Origin: Trichostrongylus colubriformis | Taxonomy: Eukaryota > Nematoda > Chromadorea > Rhabditida > Trichostrongylidae | Assembly (NCBI GenBank): GCA_963978905.1 | Contig: OZ022259.1 | Coordinates: 17,334,068 to 17,398,067, forward strand | Reading direction: 5' to 3' | DNA length: 64,000 nucleotides | Position numbers and translations under genes: made by a program | In this document: piece after piece, positions 13,001-22,414 of the stretch | Layout of the letters: each line of letters opens with the position of its first letter | How positions within the stretch are numbered: the first letter of the stretch is position 1 | The notes under the pieces: model-generated | What the model saw: only the letters and a program-made list of their open reading frames with translations | Databases searched by the model: none | What the model was told of the DNA's origin: nothing

Positions 13001-16000
13001 GCACTGTAATGTGGGAGGAGTCGGCGTCGCCAAGACCCGAAAGCAGACGCGCGCACCCTCATGATGGACGCGTTGAGCAATTAAGGCCGAGAATAGCAGC
13101 GGGTCACACCGCGTCGATCCCTTCTGCATCCGAGGAGTGCAAGTGTTCCGACTGGTGAGGTCAGGTCAGGTTGCGCGACGGATTGCAATCAGGTAAAGAT
13201 AGGTAAAAACACGCTGCCAAAGCTTCTCCCCTAAAAAGGCTTAGGTAAACCTGGGAGAGCCCAGACGGCAGGACACGCCACCATTCGGACAATTCGCCAA
13301 GGGCGGTGACCCACTTCGGTGCCGACCTCTAGAAACGGAACACTTGCAACACACCCCTGGGGGTCGCTTCTGCCGAATATTGAGTACCCACCGGAATGTA
13401 TTCGTCCTGGAGTTAGCGTGAGGGCGTGTTCCTTGTATCCAGATCTTCCTCCCCTTTTGTCCCTTCAATGTCTGGTATCCTTTTCATGTTTACCTTTAGC
13501 TTACGATGCCTATGTGGTCCCCCATAAACTCGTACAACTTTAACCCCTGTGCAAGTAGGATTACCCCACAACTGCGGCCTCCAGCGATTTACCCACTTAT
13601 CACGTCTAATTTCTTAGAGACAGTGATAGGGGTAATGTTGGTAATGGGAACTCCTGAATGGGTCACGCAAATGAAAGCTAGAGGTCTGAAAGGACTGTGG
13701 CGTCATTTCCAATGCATAAAAGTGCCTCCGGACTTTATAAGAGCCGTCTTCTTCAACAGCTGTCACATGTTTTATCGCAACCCGCCCCTTTTGAGAATGA
13801 ACGGCGGGAAGAGGGTATTACTTCTCGAGTTTTTGACCGTTCATTCGATTATTTCTTCACTTCCGTACTATTGAGCACCTCGGCCTTCATATTCGATGAT
13901 CCTTTCAATTTCGGCCCGAATTACCCCTACCACTGCCTTCGAGCGCTATAACCCACATCTAGGGCAACCGCAGGGTGGTCCTTTGCAAAAATTTCTGTAT
14001 CGATTCAATCCTATCTTTTCAAGGGATCTAAACAGCCACAACATCCTCATCCACCTCGATGGTCGAGCTGTTGTTGCCGACTTTGGTGAAAGCCGGTTCA
14101 TGTGTCAAACTGATGAAGAGAATATGACTAAGCAGCCTGGAGTGGGTTCTTCAATATTGTTCCGCATACTGCTAATTTTCTTTTCAGCTTTCAACTTGAC
14201 TGATTATTAGAAAATCTTGATTTTCAATAATAAATGTGTAATAAATTCAGTTTTAAAAATTCTTGTTTTCTAAATTTTAAATTTAAATAATAATTCATTG
14301 TCTACAGAACCTTCGCTGGATGGCACCAGAAGTATTTTCACAATCGGGACGATATGATCGTCGAGTAGATGTTTTCAGGTGAGGCTTAACTATGCGATTG
14401 CCGGGAGCGGGTATGGAAGGAAAAGTTCCCTCCGAGGTCGGCAAAATGCTACCGTACTCGTCTGGGAGTATAAAAGCACTGACTTGTACATCGGCTGGCC
14501 ACCGCAAGTCATTGTATAGGCCACATTCCCCAGCTACCACGATACTGAATGAAACTGAATGTGGGGCGCATCCCAAGAAGGGATTGATTGACGCCAAAAT
14601 CTTCATCCTTTTATTCTTTTATCCATAGTGAATTCCTGATTCCACTTTAAGCTTCGCTTTGGTGGTATGGGAAGTGCACTCAGCCGAGTTACCATTTTCA
14701 CATTTGAAACCAGCCGCTGCAGCTGCAGAGATGGCATACAAGCGAGGTACGTGATAATTTGATCTTCCGAGCGATTAACGCATTACGTGTGGAATTCCCA
14801 CCCAAAATGATCAGTCACTTCAGCTCGACCACCTCTACCGGATGAGCCAACGGTACAGTTCCCTGAGCCCATACTCACATTGCTTCCAATGGCATGGCAT
14901 CCAGATCCCGCGGCAAGGCCCGATTTCTCGCAGGTGAAATTATAAATGTAACAGCACCGCAAAAATCTACAGCAGTCAAGCCCAGACGTAAAATTATTAT
15001 GACGCTGATGTGATTGCACATGTTGCACTCTACTTTACGCCAAACATTTGAATTTCTGGGTGGAACGCTGTGTACTCGTAGTATCTGCGACAAAGTGTAG
15101 TACTGCAGTTGTGCTGCACCATTATGATGAGGAGGCAAATTTCTAAAAAGACGCTGTAAGGGGTAAATTTGGCAGATTGTGTAATAATTGTAGAATATTT
15201 ATGAAAGTAGGAGTGCTAGTAGGGGTAGTAGTATAACAGCAGAGAGAGAGAACGAAGTAAAACGGCAAAAATCTGAGGAATAAGAGCTCAAACCCTTCTC
15301 ACTCCTTTCCTTTCACACACCTCTGCATCACTAGCCGAAGGAGTAGATGCAGACGAGCGATAGGTTAAGTTTGCCTTCCACGAACGTCTCACGTGTTTCC
15401 GGCGATTTCTCTGGCAGATGCATGGCAACGCAACTTGCAGTGCTGCAGGCTCGTTATACAGTGCGTTTCATAATTATAAGGTCACTCTCAAATTTTCGGT
15501 TTTCAGAACACACAGCCAGCCGAAAATTTTTCAAGTATTTTTGACAGATTCCCCACCTCAGAAAACCCTTCCATACTAGTTTTGATGACATTACCCTTTA
15601 GCCCGATTTTTCTATGAATATTTTCTGTGCCGTTTCAAAATTATCAGGTCACCTCGAAGAAAGAGAAGATTTGCTAGAGTTAACAGCGCATTCGAAGGAG
15701 CTCATAATCTATGGTTCCCTTCTGCTTAAGGACGGCATTGACTAGCCGTTTGGGGAAGTAGAAAGGAAATTTCAAAGAGCCTTACCACAGATATCGTTCC
15801 AGTCTTCAACAATTGCCTGTTTCAGCAGCTTTGCTTCCCAGAACTGGCGATTATTGGGGTAAAAATTCTTGCGGCGATGTCTTCCAGATCCTCCCAATAC
15901 AGCTGAGACCAAGACTGCATGTTATCTATGGCTGGAGGTCCGTATTTCGGAACTTTAACCACGATTCCGTTGAATGACCTACATGACCAACAGCCTTGTC

Positions 16001-19000
16001 ATGCTGTTAGACGCAATTATGAAGAGCCGGTCGACTCCAAAAGGCAACTGATTTCTTCGTAAGATCTTCTAGCAGTCTCTCGAATCCATTCTGCAGGTTT
16101 CGAAGGCAAGGTTCAATGCAACCTCACCGCCGAATATCACTTAGGCCATCACCCTTCTCCCACAAAAATTGCCAAGGCTCCGCTAGATCGGTGCACTCCT
16201 CAGACCAAGCTAGTACTACCTCTACCCGTCAGCACCATACAAATCGAGTACTTTCAGACTCAAAAGTACGATTTAGATGGAATTATTCACATGCAGGTGC
16301 AACTGCTATGCAAATTCAGCTTCGTTCAATCCGTGCTCAAGAACAACTTTATGAATTGAAGTCGTTCCGCCTTATGGTGTGCTGTAGGCCTCGGAAACTA
16401 CTTCACTATTTCTTCACTGATGTTTCTGCTCTTCCTCGCTGCTGTACACGCTGCGGTTCCAGACTAAAAATGGTTTAACTCCAAACAAATCTGGTACAAG
16501 GAGGAGGTGCTGTAGGAAGTGGCCCCCACAATCCTTTCCTCGTTGATGATAATGATCTCACATGGGAGTCCAAAGCCTAATAAAACATCTGAAGACACCG
16601 AATCTCTCGAATGTCATCAAAATGAGCACAGGAATCTTCCGATTTTTTTGGAACGGCTCTCAAACTGAGCCTAGCACCTCAAGAATCCCAAATCTGGGCT
16701 TTTCTCTCGGAACATAGAAGCTGGCCACAAGGCGATTGAATATGTATCTCGAAGATGTATTTGGAAGACAAATCTGCCATCACAGACCTGCCGGGGCCTG
16801 AACTTTTTTCGTTTTTTCAGGGTGACCTTATAATTATGAAACGGTGCAAAAAACAAAAAAAAAATATTCCTAAAAACATAAGGTAAACGAGACTGCTACC
16901 AAAAACCGGACACGGGGGTTATTTCAGGTGAGGATTCCGTCCATGAGACTGAAAAGATTCCTCAATGGAGTGTTGTCAAGAAAACCTGAAATTCAGGGGT
17001 GACCTTATAATTATGAAACGCACTGTAGTACCCCAGTTAGCGATTTTCTAATGCGAAGTTTGCCATTGTTTTCAGAGATCATGTCTTCTCAGTTCTCATT
17101 TCCCCTCACTCCTGGGGGTACATTCAAAATAATATCAGATAATCAACAACAAAAAAAATGACATAGAAAAAATGGCAGAAAGACCCACGCATTTTGTGAT
17201 ATTTGGCGTGATGTGGAGCGTGACGTATGTATTAACAGCAAAACCATCACAGTGCAATTTATTTCGCGCCTAAAGCTGATGTTAGGTACGGTATTGCGTC
17301 TATGTAACAATCATCACGCTCGTATCTTTTCTTGGAATACATTATTACGTCTGCTCTGTTTAGATCGTCGCTATCCTCGAGCCACACGTTATTTGTTCCG
17401 TACAAAACGTTGATGTGCAAGGTACTGTATCCCATTTGAAAACGCAATGGGAGCAGTTAGCAAACAATCCGATGCGAAAAATCGGTAAGCTATCACTGTT
17501 TTATTGTATGCCTTGGCAAGTGAAAGACCTTGGCATACCGCAGAAAAATAAGGACCCAACATAAAATAACGAGAAAAATAGATGTCGATGATGGAAGCGC
17601 CTCAAAAATATGTAACCCTACTTACTCCCTAAACCCCGCATCACTCTCAAAGACAGTAATAGGAGTAATGTTGTGACAACTAATCCCTAAAAGATGTCAT
17701 TCACATGAAAATACATAGAGGCTGTGAAGCCCATCTGCGGCGAAATCCCCGCCAAATCAACCATTCTATGAGCATGTATTTCTATTTGCGAAAAGCTGCG
17801 TTGTCATCACTTCCTCAGTTGGCTGGCGCACACTACTGCGCGCGACTCTGTGCAAAATGGGTTCGATGAAAACCGACTGATCTGTACTACTACTGAAATA
17901 CCTTTTTTGTAGCCAACTCCACTACTTTTTTCAATATAAAGCTCTGCAGATTACAAAGGGTGCCAAAACAAAAAAGAGAAATTTGTTCTGCTCCACTTTC
18001 AACCCAACTTTGGTCGAACTCCAGCGAATTCTGACAAAGTATTTCTATCCCCGAATCTGTGAACAACCTTCCTTTATCACTAACCTCCGTAACAGCCCTC
18101 CTCATGAACGGGATCGGGAGCTTATTCCGGGTAAACATGACGTGTCACTTTAACACGACAAAATTCGAGATTTCGCCCCTCTCGTCCACAATCTTGCTAA
18201 GGTCCATTCTCCATTCACTCTGGGTACTTGGGGGATCCATACTGAGTGGTGCTCTTGAGATTTCCGTTTTTTTCCAGGCTCCCAACATCCTTCGTTTCCA
18301 AAAATCAAAACGTGCCATTACCAGTGGAGACCCTCGAAGGGAGTTCGAGGTATGAAACATGACACCTCGTCATAGCCGCGTTGTCCGAACAGCAAGGGCT
18401 CTGTGACTTTCATGAACCGAAGAGCAAATCCCTGGAAAGCTTCCCACAAAGTACCTACCACGGAACCTGGTTCCACTGTTTTAAGCGGATTTTGATAACG
18501 TAGGTCCTCTGAAGCCCGACTGCGCCGACTGAAGGCTCCGCATTTTGATGAAGGTGAAAGTAGTGAGCTCAGCTTGCTTTTGTTTCAAAGGAACATTTCG
18601 GGAATATTTTGCCCCAATACTTTTATCTCCTTCGTTTCCCTATGTTTTGTGTACTCTGCGGATGTGAGTCGCAAGTAAGATTACTCTTTTTCGACATCTC
18701 CTATAGAAGAAATTCCCACTCAATGCCATTAACACCGATGGTCGTATCAGTCGAATCCATTTTGCACAACAGCGCCATGAGTCGCGCGCAGTAGTGTGTC
18801 ATATTCAATTTTGAATAAATTTTTATTTTTGAAACACAAATCTTAATAATACTTCCTTTTCTACAATTTCATATATGTCGGGCAGTTGAAAAAAGAAAGT
18901 TAGCGCTCTTAAGAGTTCAATTTCTTTATAATTTTAGCGACTTCCACCACGTTATCCTCTTTGAACGGAATCACGTCGAGTGGGACTGTGGAAGAACTCC

Positions 19001-19050
19001 GTCAGCGTATCGACAGGAACGGCTATGTCTGCCAAAACACAAAGGATTAA
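1024..19050 (+). CDS. TNNI3K: TNNI3K-like ankyrin-repeat protein kinase, 22 exons, 5' end missing
   Basis: Exons by eye: 1024-1127, 1202-1317, 1656-1775, 2744-2833, 3278-3410, 3654-3760, 6233-6349, 7833-7959, 8300-8419, 8680-8771, 8868-8980, 10834-10975, 11053-11126, 12190-12316, 12372-12439, 12490-12585, 14024-14141, 14308-14378, 14652-14746, 14824-14933, 17364-17484, 18938-19050 (stop TAA). All junctions are GT-AG and phases agree throughout, giving about 790 residues. The order matches vertebrate TNNI3K end to end: LSLLH-type start, ankyrin repeats (residues ~20-400), the WAYEKGHD segment, kinase domain (~460-716) and a tail with [13 protein letters not shown] resembling the TNNI3K C-terminus. 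Active-site motifs are present: [31 protein letters not shown]. The family consists of TKL-type dual-specificity kinases; the vertebrate protein binds cardiac troponin I, but the worm substrate is unknown. The first coding exon (about 45 residues in the vertebrate protein) was not found and may lie upstream of the window. Exon 2 probably uses the second AG of CAGCAAG, because only that choice keeps the frame. Confidence 0.95.
1795..2030 (+). repeat. Repeat family S, copy 2, in intron 3 of the kinase gene
   Basis: Resembles the forward copy at 15150-15400 and 30770-31055: GTGAATCGGCAGATTGTG, AAAGTAGAAGTGCTC, a purine-rich middle and GCATCACTAGCC near the end, followed by GTAGATGCAGACGAG. Confidence 0.6.
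2056..2290 (-). repeat. MITE family Q, copy 1, in intron 3 of the kinase gene
   Basis: Imperfect terminal inverted repeats: TTTACCCTTACGTCAGG at the left and CCTGACATAAGGGTACAC at the right. The interior matches the copy at 60040-60272 in reverse orientation. About 235 bp, no coding capacity. Confidence 0.75.
4135..4691. mobile_element. TIR element X with internal minisatellite, in intron 6 of the kinase gene
   Basis: The ends are inverted copies of about 40 bp (GGTTGCGTTCATACCAAAT at the left; ATTTGGTATGAACGCAGCC at the right). The interior holds at least three tandem units of roughly 95-115 bp made of GCGCCAATTCTCTC, repeated GATGCGCC blocks and a GATCGATACGTAT-like spacer. It encodes no protein. 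A diverged copy is seen at 63636-63900. Confidence 0.8.
4722..5151. mobile_element. Hairpin MITE family A, copy 1 (intron 6 of kinase gene)
   Basis: A long imperfect palindrome. The left arm begins CAAAGGAATCGTCCACGGAA and the right arm ends TTCTCCGTGGTTGATTCC. GC-rich GGGCGGGGCC/GGCCCCGCCC blocks flank a central part with TGTTTACGTAACTTTCT. Non-coding; no transposase frame. Confidence 0.85.
5363..5795. mobile_element. Hairpin MITE family A, copy 2 (intron 6 of kinase gene)
   Basis: Complete 433-bp copy with near-perfect arms from TTAAAGGAATCGTCCACG to CGTGGACGATTCCTTTAA. Both arms carry the subterminal block GCAAAATTTCACGCGAAAAA in inverted orientation. The palindrome is so complete that overlapping open frames of about 130 codons occur on both strands; these are mirror images and not genes. 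Confidence 0.9.
5796..6165. mobile_element. Hairpin MITE family A, copy 3, truncated (intron 6 of kinase gene)
   Basis: Adjoins copy 2 directly. It keeps the inner left arm (CACACGAAAAAGTGAGAA), the GC-rich centre and the right arm (TTGCGTGAAACTTTGCCTGC), but lacks the outer part of the left arm and the terminal GATTCC block. It is more diverged than copy 2. Confidence 0.75.
6737..7288. mobile_element. MITE family F, copy 1, in intron 7 of the kinase gene
   Basis: Begins TTAAAGACAGCATTAGGGGT and ends CCCCTAAAGCTGCCTTTAAA, an imperfect terminal inverted repeat. The interior block GGCGAAATCCC and the end block CATCTCGACTTTCACATTCA recur in the copies near 13.6, 17.7, 41.4, 41.9 and 46.3 kb. 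Confidence 0.8.
7289..7627. mobile_element. MITE family G, copy 2, 5'-truncated, abutting family F
   Basis: Matches the inner and right part of the complete copy at 56777-57248: AAATCACACCTGGCCTT and its inverted partner GGCCAGGTGTGATTTGG, then TAAGCCACAATCCGATTA and a terminal TGATGTACCTTTAAG. It starts exactly where the family F element stops. Confidence 0.75.
9031..9330 (+). repeat. tRNA-derived SINE, copy 1 (intron 11 of kinase gene)
   Basis: The head resembles a tRNA with internal polymerase III promoter boxes: a TGGTGTAGTGACAGG A-box-like segment and GGGATCAATTCCCGC at the B-box position. A conserved body follows (CTGACTTGTACATCGGCTGG; ATTCTGAATGGGACTAGAAT). The best copies of the family share GGATCAAATCCCGC. 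Copies occur on both strands across the window. Confidence 0.85.
10148..10262. repeat. Hairpin repeat R, copy 1 (intron 11 of kinase gene)
   Basis: Inverted arms GATAGTGCGTGGCCTACGGAC and GTCCGTAGGTCACGCCCTATC enclose a GTGAGAGTG-rich loop. The sequence outside the arms (TCCGAAATGGGCTG) also recurs inverted beside copy 2. Confidence 0.75.
12900..13005. repeat. Hairpin repeat R, copy 2 (intron 16 of kinase gene)
   Basis: Same structure as the repeat at 10148-10262: arms GATAGGACGTGGCCTACAGA and CAGGCCACGCCCTATC around a loop of GAGAG and CACTC tracts. It is followed by GTGGGAGGAGTCGGCG. Confidence 0.75.
13612..13945. mobile_element. MITE family F, copy 2 (intron 16 of kinase gene)
   Basis: Left end resembles TTAGAGACAGTGATAGGGGT and right end CCGAATTACCCCTACCACTG. 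It is diverged, with the characteristic GGTCTGAAAGG, CTCGAGTTTTTGACC and CTCGGCCTTCATATTC blocks in order. Other copies give the family definition. Confidence 0.65.
14395..14628 (+). repeat. tRNA-derived SINE, copy 2, headless (intron 18 of kinase gene)
   Basis: Contains the SINE body only: TACCGTACTCGTCTGGGAGT, GACTTGTACATCGGCTGG, CCGCAAGTCATTGTATAGGC and the tail ATGTGGGGCGCATCCCAAG. The tRNA-like head is lost. The intron is 273 bp and is almost entirely this insertion. Confidence 0.8.
15150..15400 (+). repeat. Repeat family S, copy 3 (intron 20 of kinase gene)
   Basis: Starts TGTAAGGGGTAAATTTGGCA, has the purine-rich GCAGAGAGAGAGAACG middle and ends near CATCACTAGCCGAAGGAG. It is most similar to the copy at 30770-31055. 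Confidence 0.65.
15459..17025 (-). mobile_element. Degenerate Tc3-like DNA transposon (intron 20 of kinase gene)
   Basis: Flanked by TA (15457-15458 and 17026-17027), with terminal inverted repeats starting CAGTGCGTTTCATAATTATA and ending with its exact complement. Further internal copies of the GGTGACCTTATAATTATGAAA motif occur near 15630 and 16820. On the minus strand around 15790-15860 the frame [19 protein letters not shown] resembles the C-terminal part of Tc1/Tc3-type transposases, but stops and frameshifts interrupt it. It is therefore a dead copy of about 1.57 kb. CAGTG ends and TA duplication are standard for this superfamily. Confidence 0.8.
17651..17790 (+). mobile_element. MITE family F, fragment (intron 21 of kinase gene)
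   Basis: A left-end fragment: CAAAGACAGTAATAGGAGTAA, CCCTAAAAGATGTCATTC and CTGCGGCGAAATCCCCGCC. It is followed closely by the family H element. Confidence 0.65.
17828..18800. mobile_element. TIR element family H, copy 1 (intron 21 of kinase gene)
   Basis: Ends are inverted: CACACTACTGCGCGCGACTC at the left and its near-complement GAGTCGCGCGCAGTAGTGTG at the right, each followed by GTGCAAAATGG. About 970 bp, no recognisable transposase. The interior matches the split copy at 41046-42665 (for example AGGGTGCCAAAA, AACGGGATCGGGAGCTT, CATAGCCGCGTTGTC). Confidence 0.75.
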
Positions 19051-20245
19051 GTCCTATTGGGCTGGACAGCTTGTCTAACACTTTCAATCGAAATTCAAGA
19101 AATGACCCTGCTCAAACACTATATGTGTTGCCTTCTTTACAAAACTGAAAGGTGTAGCTAATAACCCTGAGTGGTTCTATGAGTAAGCGTGTGAAGCTGA
19201 CTGATTTCTGCCAAATGCTTATTGTATGTATGTATAATATTTAATGACATCAATGACATACTACGGGTACTTGTTGTTATTGAATAAATATCGATCGGTT
19301 CTCTACGACATATTAATACAGGCAAAATTCCACGCGGTGAAATTTTTCTGTGATAATCGTAGGTGTGTGGGGATTGGTCGAATTTTCGCGCTGCCGCCGC
19401 GGTGAGTGTGAGTCGTTTACAGCCTTATCTGATGAAACAGCAGCAACAACAAGATAGGTAAACTTCCGAAGCTTCCAACCTGCAATCTTTGAAGATCCTT
19501 CACGGAACCAGTCCATTGCATCTTGAGCGGAATTCCAAACGACTGCGGCAAGCCGTACTGACGGTGCCGCCGGTGCGACGCCGCGAGGCGAAGATTCGAC
19601 CAATCGTAACACCCTGATGATCACAAGATGGCTTGTTGGAGAAATTGAGGTGGATTGAGCGAAACCCTAAAAACATAAGGGCTTCTTCACTCCGTTATCT
19701 GACATTATCAAAGCCACCTGAGTCCGAGATGTTGTGGCGGTCATACGCAGCACATGATGTGCTCATCTATAGGAGGAACACCATGAAAGAAAGGGGTTAC
19801 ACAGGAGCTTGGAGCGCGATTCACAGCACCAAATAGAGCATGCATGACCACGACTCTTAAAGTTTATTTATAGGAATTATAGTTTCCTTCTCGAGTGAGC
19901 AGAGTCACCTTTCATAAAGTTCAATATAACAGGTACCGCACCAGACCTGTTTGAGTAATTGCACACAAGTACATCGACCGACACACAATTAATTGCATAA
20001 ACCATTAGCAACCAAATGTCTCCACGATTCTAAAAAGATGCGAAGCTCATGGCGCATCCCACGAATGATTTGCTGGACGCAATTACTTAGTCCTTTCCCC
20101 CTCATCCCACCTAATATGATTTCAGGAACGAACTACAATTTTCCAGAGAGGAGTGTGACACAGCTATTCAACCGAAGATTGAAAAATGCGTTCAGTTGAA
20201 ATCAGAATAAGGGTTGAGCGGTGATAAACATATAGCCAGGCTGAG
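19051..20245. other. 3' flank of the kinase gene; repeat debris
   Basis: Includes the probable 3' UTR, then repeat-derived sequence near 19330-19620 (the GCGGCAAGCCGTACTGACGG block also found at about 0.5, 34.0 and 56.6 kb). A 3' piece of the tRNA-derived SINE lies near 20025-20110 (CACGATTCTAAAAAGATG, GGCGCATCCCACGAATG). I recognise no gene. Confidence 0.5.
19283..19288 (+). promoter_or_regulatory. Likely polyadenylation signal of the TNNI3K-like gene
   Basis: AATAAA lies 233 bases after the stop codon at 19048-19050, the first clear match to the canonical signal downstream. Nematode 3' UTRs are commonly of this size. It is a six-base match and therefore weak on its own. Confidence 0.45.
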
Positions 20246-20879
20246 GTGTGTATCCTTATGTCAGGATCTTACGTCGCGGCGTGCAGCGTGCAACGACATG
20301 CCTGCACTAGGTGGGATTTGTGTACAATTGCGTAAGAAGAGCGGGGACCGCGTTCCACGCCTATTTTTATTCGTTTCGCCACTCAGTTAGGTTTTTTCAA
20401 CTTCCCTTCATTTCATTTTACAGAACTCGACCTTCTCAGTTCATTACTGGTTTATAATAGCGTTTTGCATTCATTCATTCATTCTTTTTTTTTGTCCTAC
20501 GAATCATACTTAATTTGTGTCATTCTCCATGAAGAATGCAAAACAAGAAGCCTTGGATGTCATGACTCACGATGTTCTTTTTTCAAATATGGTAGGTATA
20601 ATGCCTTGTTTATGAAGCACTGCTTTGCTAAAATGCTGGATGTGATCCATGCGGAACCTAGTAAGCATAGAAAAGAAAACCCAAAATGTGATATCCAAAT
20701 ATTGTAATGAGAGGAAATGTACGATAGCTCTAGCAAAAAGCTCTCTCGGAAAATCAGTGCAGAGGCTCGAAAAATCAGGTCTGTGATCTTGCTGCTTCGT
20801 TTTACATTTCCGGATAGTAAAATCCACAAAGAAGAACGATATATAGCAGTGAAAATGGGACGAGATGACTGTCGCGGAT

Positions 20880-21031
20880 GAGCTCTCATCTTGTGCGGTC
20901 ATCGGCGGTACACCCGCTCTCAAACTCCCAACGCTCCAACCTTTTGGGTCAGAGCCCCATCGGACCACTACGCCTCGCCAGGACACCCGCTCCTGGCTCA
21001 GCGGACCTACCCTGGGGACCTAGGGGCCAGA
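20880..21031 (-). other. GC-rich leader-like sequence next to the LTR
   Basis: On the minus strand this follows the LTR end directly. It is GC-rich and lacks similarity to other repeats in the window. If the LTR is the 5' one this would be the untranslated leader of a truncated element. Nothing in it encodes a recognisable protein. Confidence 0.3.
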
Positions 21032-21581
21032 TGTTAATACAACAATAGAACAGCACACCGCATTGTAAGAACAGATCCTACGTTTTAAGACATAACACAG
21101 TATAACATACACAATACATTTATTAACACGTAATAATATCATACCTGCTATACTTCTCTCCCAAGTCGCCTCAGTTGGGGCGACTCCATCAGTCGGCTAT
21201 ACGTAGTAGACCCCCATCCGGGCGTTTCCTCTTGACCATGTGGCTGACGGTGTCGAGATGGGACCTGAACCACATGGCTGCTCCCAGTCGGGGAGCAGGG
21301 GTGGACACCGGCCAACTCATGTGCCAGCGCTCCACTACTCGAGAGCCAAGGTGCACCGCACCCCAGATCCCGAGCAGCATCATGGCGTTGCCCGGTGAAA
21401 ACCGACTGACAGTCGGCGACCAGCCTTTTATACTGGTCTCAGCCACAGAGGGCGGAGCCAACCGCGAGCGCGAAGCGCTACCGCAGTTGCAACCGCACGC
21501 GGATGGGCCGGGGAGCGCGATGCCCCCGGCGGCCACCGTCGCGATCCGCGACAATGACGCGTAATTCTAATATAAGGGTAC
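21032..21581 (-). mobile_element. Probable LTR of a retrotransposon, minus strand
   Basis: Read on the minus strand it begins TGTACCCTTATATTAGAA and ends GTTGTATTAACA, giving TGT...ACA ends. Between them are a TATA-box-like TATAAAAGGCTGG and, further 3', AATAAATGTATTGTGT, in the order expected of U3-R-U5. The 3' neighbour on that strand begins TCTGGCCCCTAGGTC, which could be a primer-binding site, but no gag-pol frame follows. I see no clear target duplication. Its first bases resemble family Q ends, so an alternative is a large family Q relative reaching to about 20247. Confidence 0.5.
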
Positions 21582-22414
21582 AGACCCGCCAGGCCGTGAT
21601 TTGGATCGCTATGTCTTCCATCCCTTTCGATTCGATTTTTCACTGAGATTCCATTTGGTAAATGGACACCTGACCTTGGCAATTCACTCACTCATGAATA
21701 CCCTGGCCACATACAAACTCACTGGTCCCTGGAAACGGATGCTGGTGCATTCCAAGGTATTAAATCTACGTGGATCGTCCCCTTTCTCCCAAAACTCTTC
21801 CCTTACTTATCCATCTATCCATAACCCTTTGCTTTTTCTCAGTCTTGCCCCACACCAGACAATCACTCCCATGATAACTCCACCCACGAACCCGTGGCCC
21901 CGGCCAGCACAAATAAATTCTCACAATGGCTGAAGCCCAAAAAAGCTCGCGTCTGTTCACTCAGGGAACTCCCTAATCATACGCTATGCTAAGCTATGCC
22001 TAGATATTCATACTGGTTAAGGAAATATCATGAATTTCTAGCGTAACCCTCCAGTTGAAGTAGAACGCATAAACTGGTTTTCGGGTGCTACCAGGAGATA
22101 TTATTCAGAAAGGCAATCGAAATTGCGACATTCATGACCGGTTACCTAGAAACCGTTGGGTATTACCCAAATTACGGAGTTTTCACTTCAAAGAGAAATG
22201 TTCGTCAAAACGACCACTTTTCTTCAAACTCTTCTCATCCTTTATAATATTGTATGTTTATTTGTTTTTACTAAATTTGGAGGGAGTGCATTTCATTTCG
22301 CCACATTTTTACAGGTGCCTGCGGGACATGCAACACATCAGCCCGAATCCTGTGAAAAAGCAGGGTTTCAAGGTATGACTCCACGATATGATACCTCACA
22401 CTGGAAAGTATCTA

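Larger units (their letters stand above)
11053..14933 (+). other. Kinase-domain exons of the TNNI3K-like gene
   Basis: Exons 13-20 give one uninterrupted protein kinase domain. Exon 13 holds the glycine loop and the VAIK lysine. Exon 14 holds the C-helix region (CREVSIL). Exon 16 ends in HR and exon 17 starts with the D of the HRD motif, so the catalytic triplet is split by a 1.4-kb intron. Exon 17 holds DFGES, exon 18 the WMAPEVF motif, and exon 20 ends with the RPDFSQ motif typical of the last helix. No catalytic residue is missing, so the enzyme is predicted to be active. Confidence 0.93.

Noticed and set aside
21175..21564. Open frames of about 120-130 codons on both strands
   Set aside because: GC-rich sequence inside the probable LTR; neither frame contains a recognisable domain.
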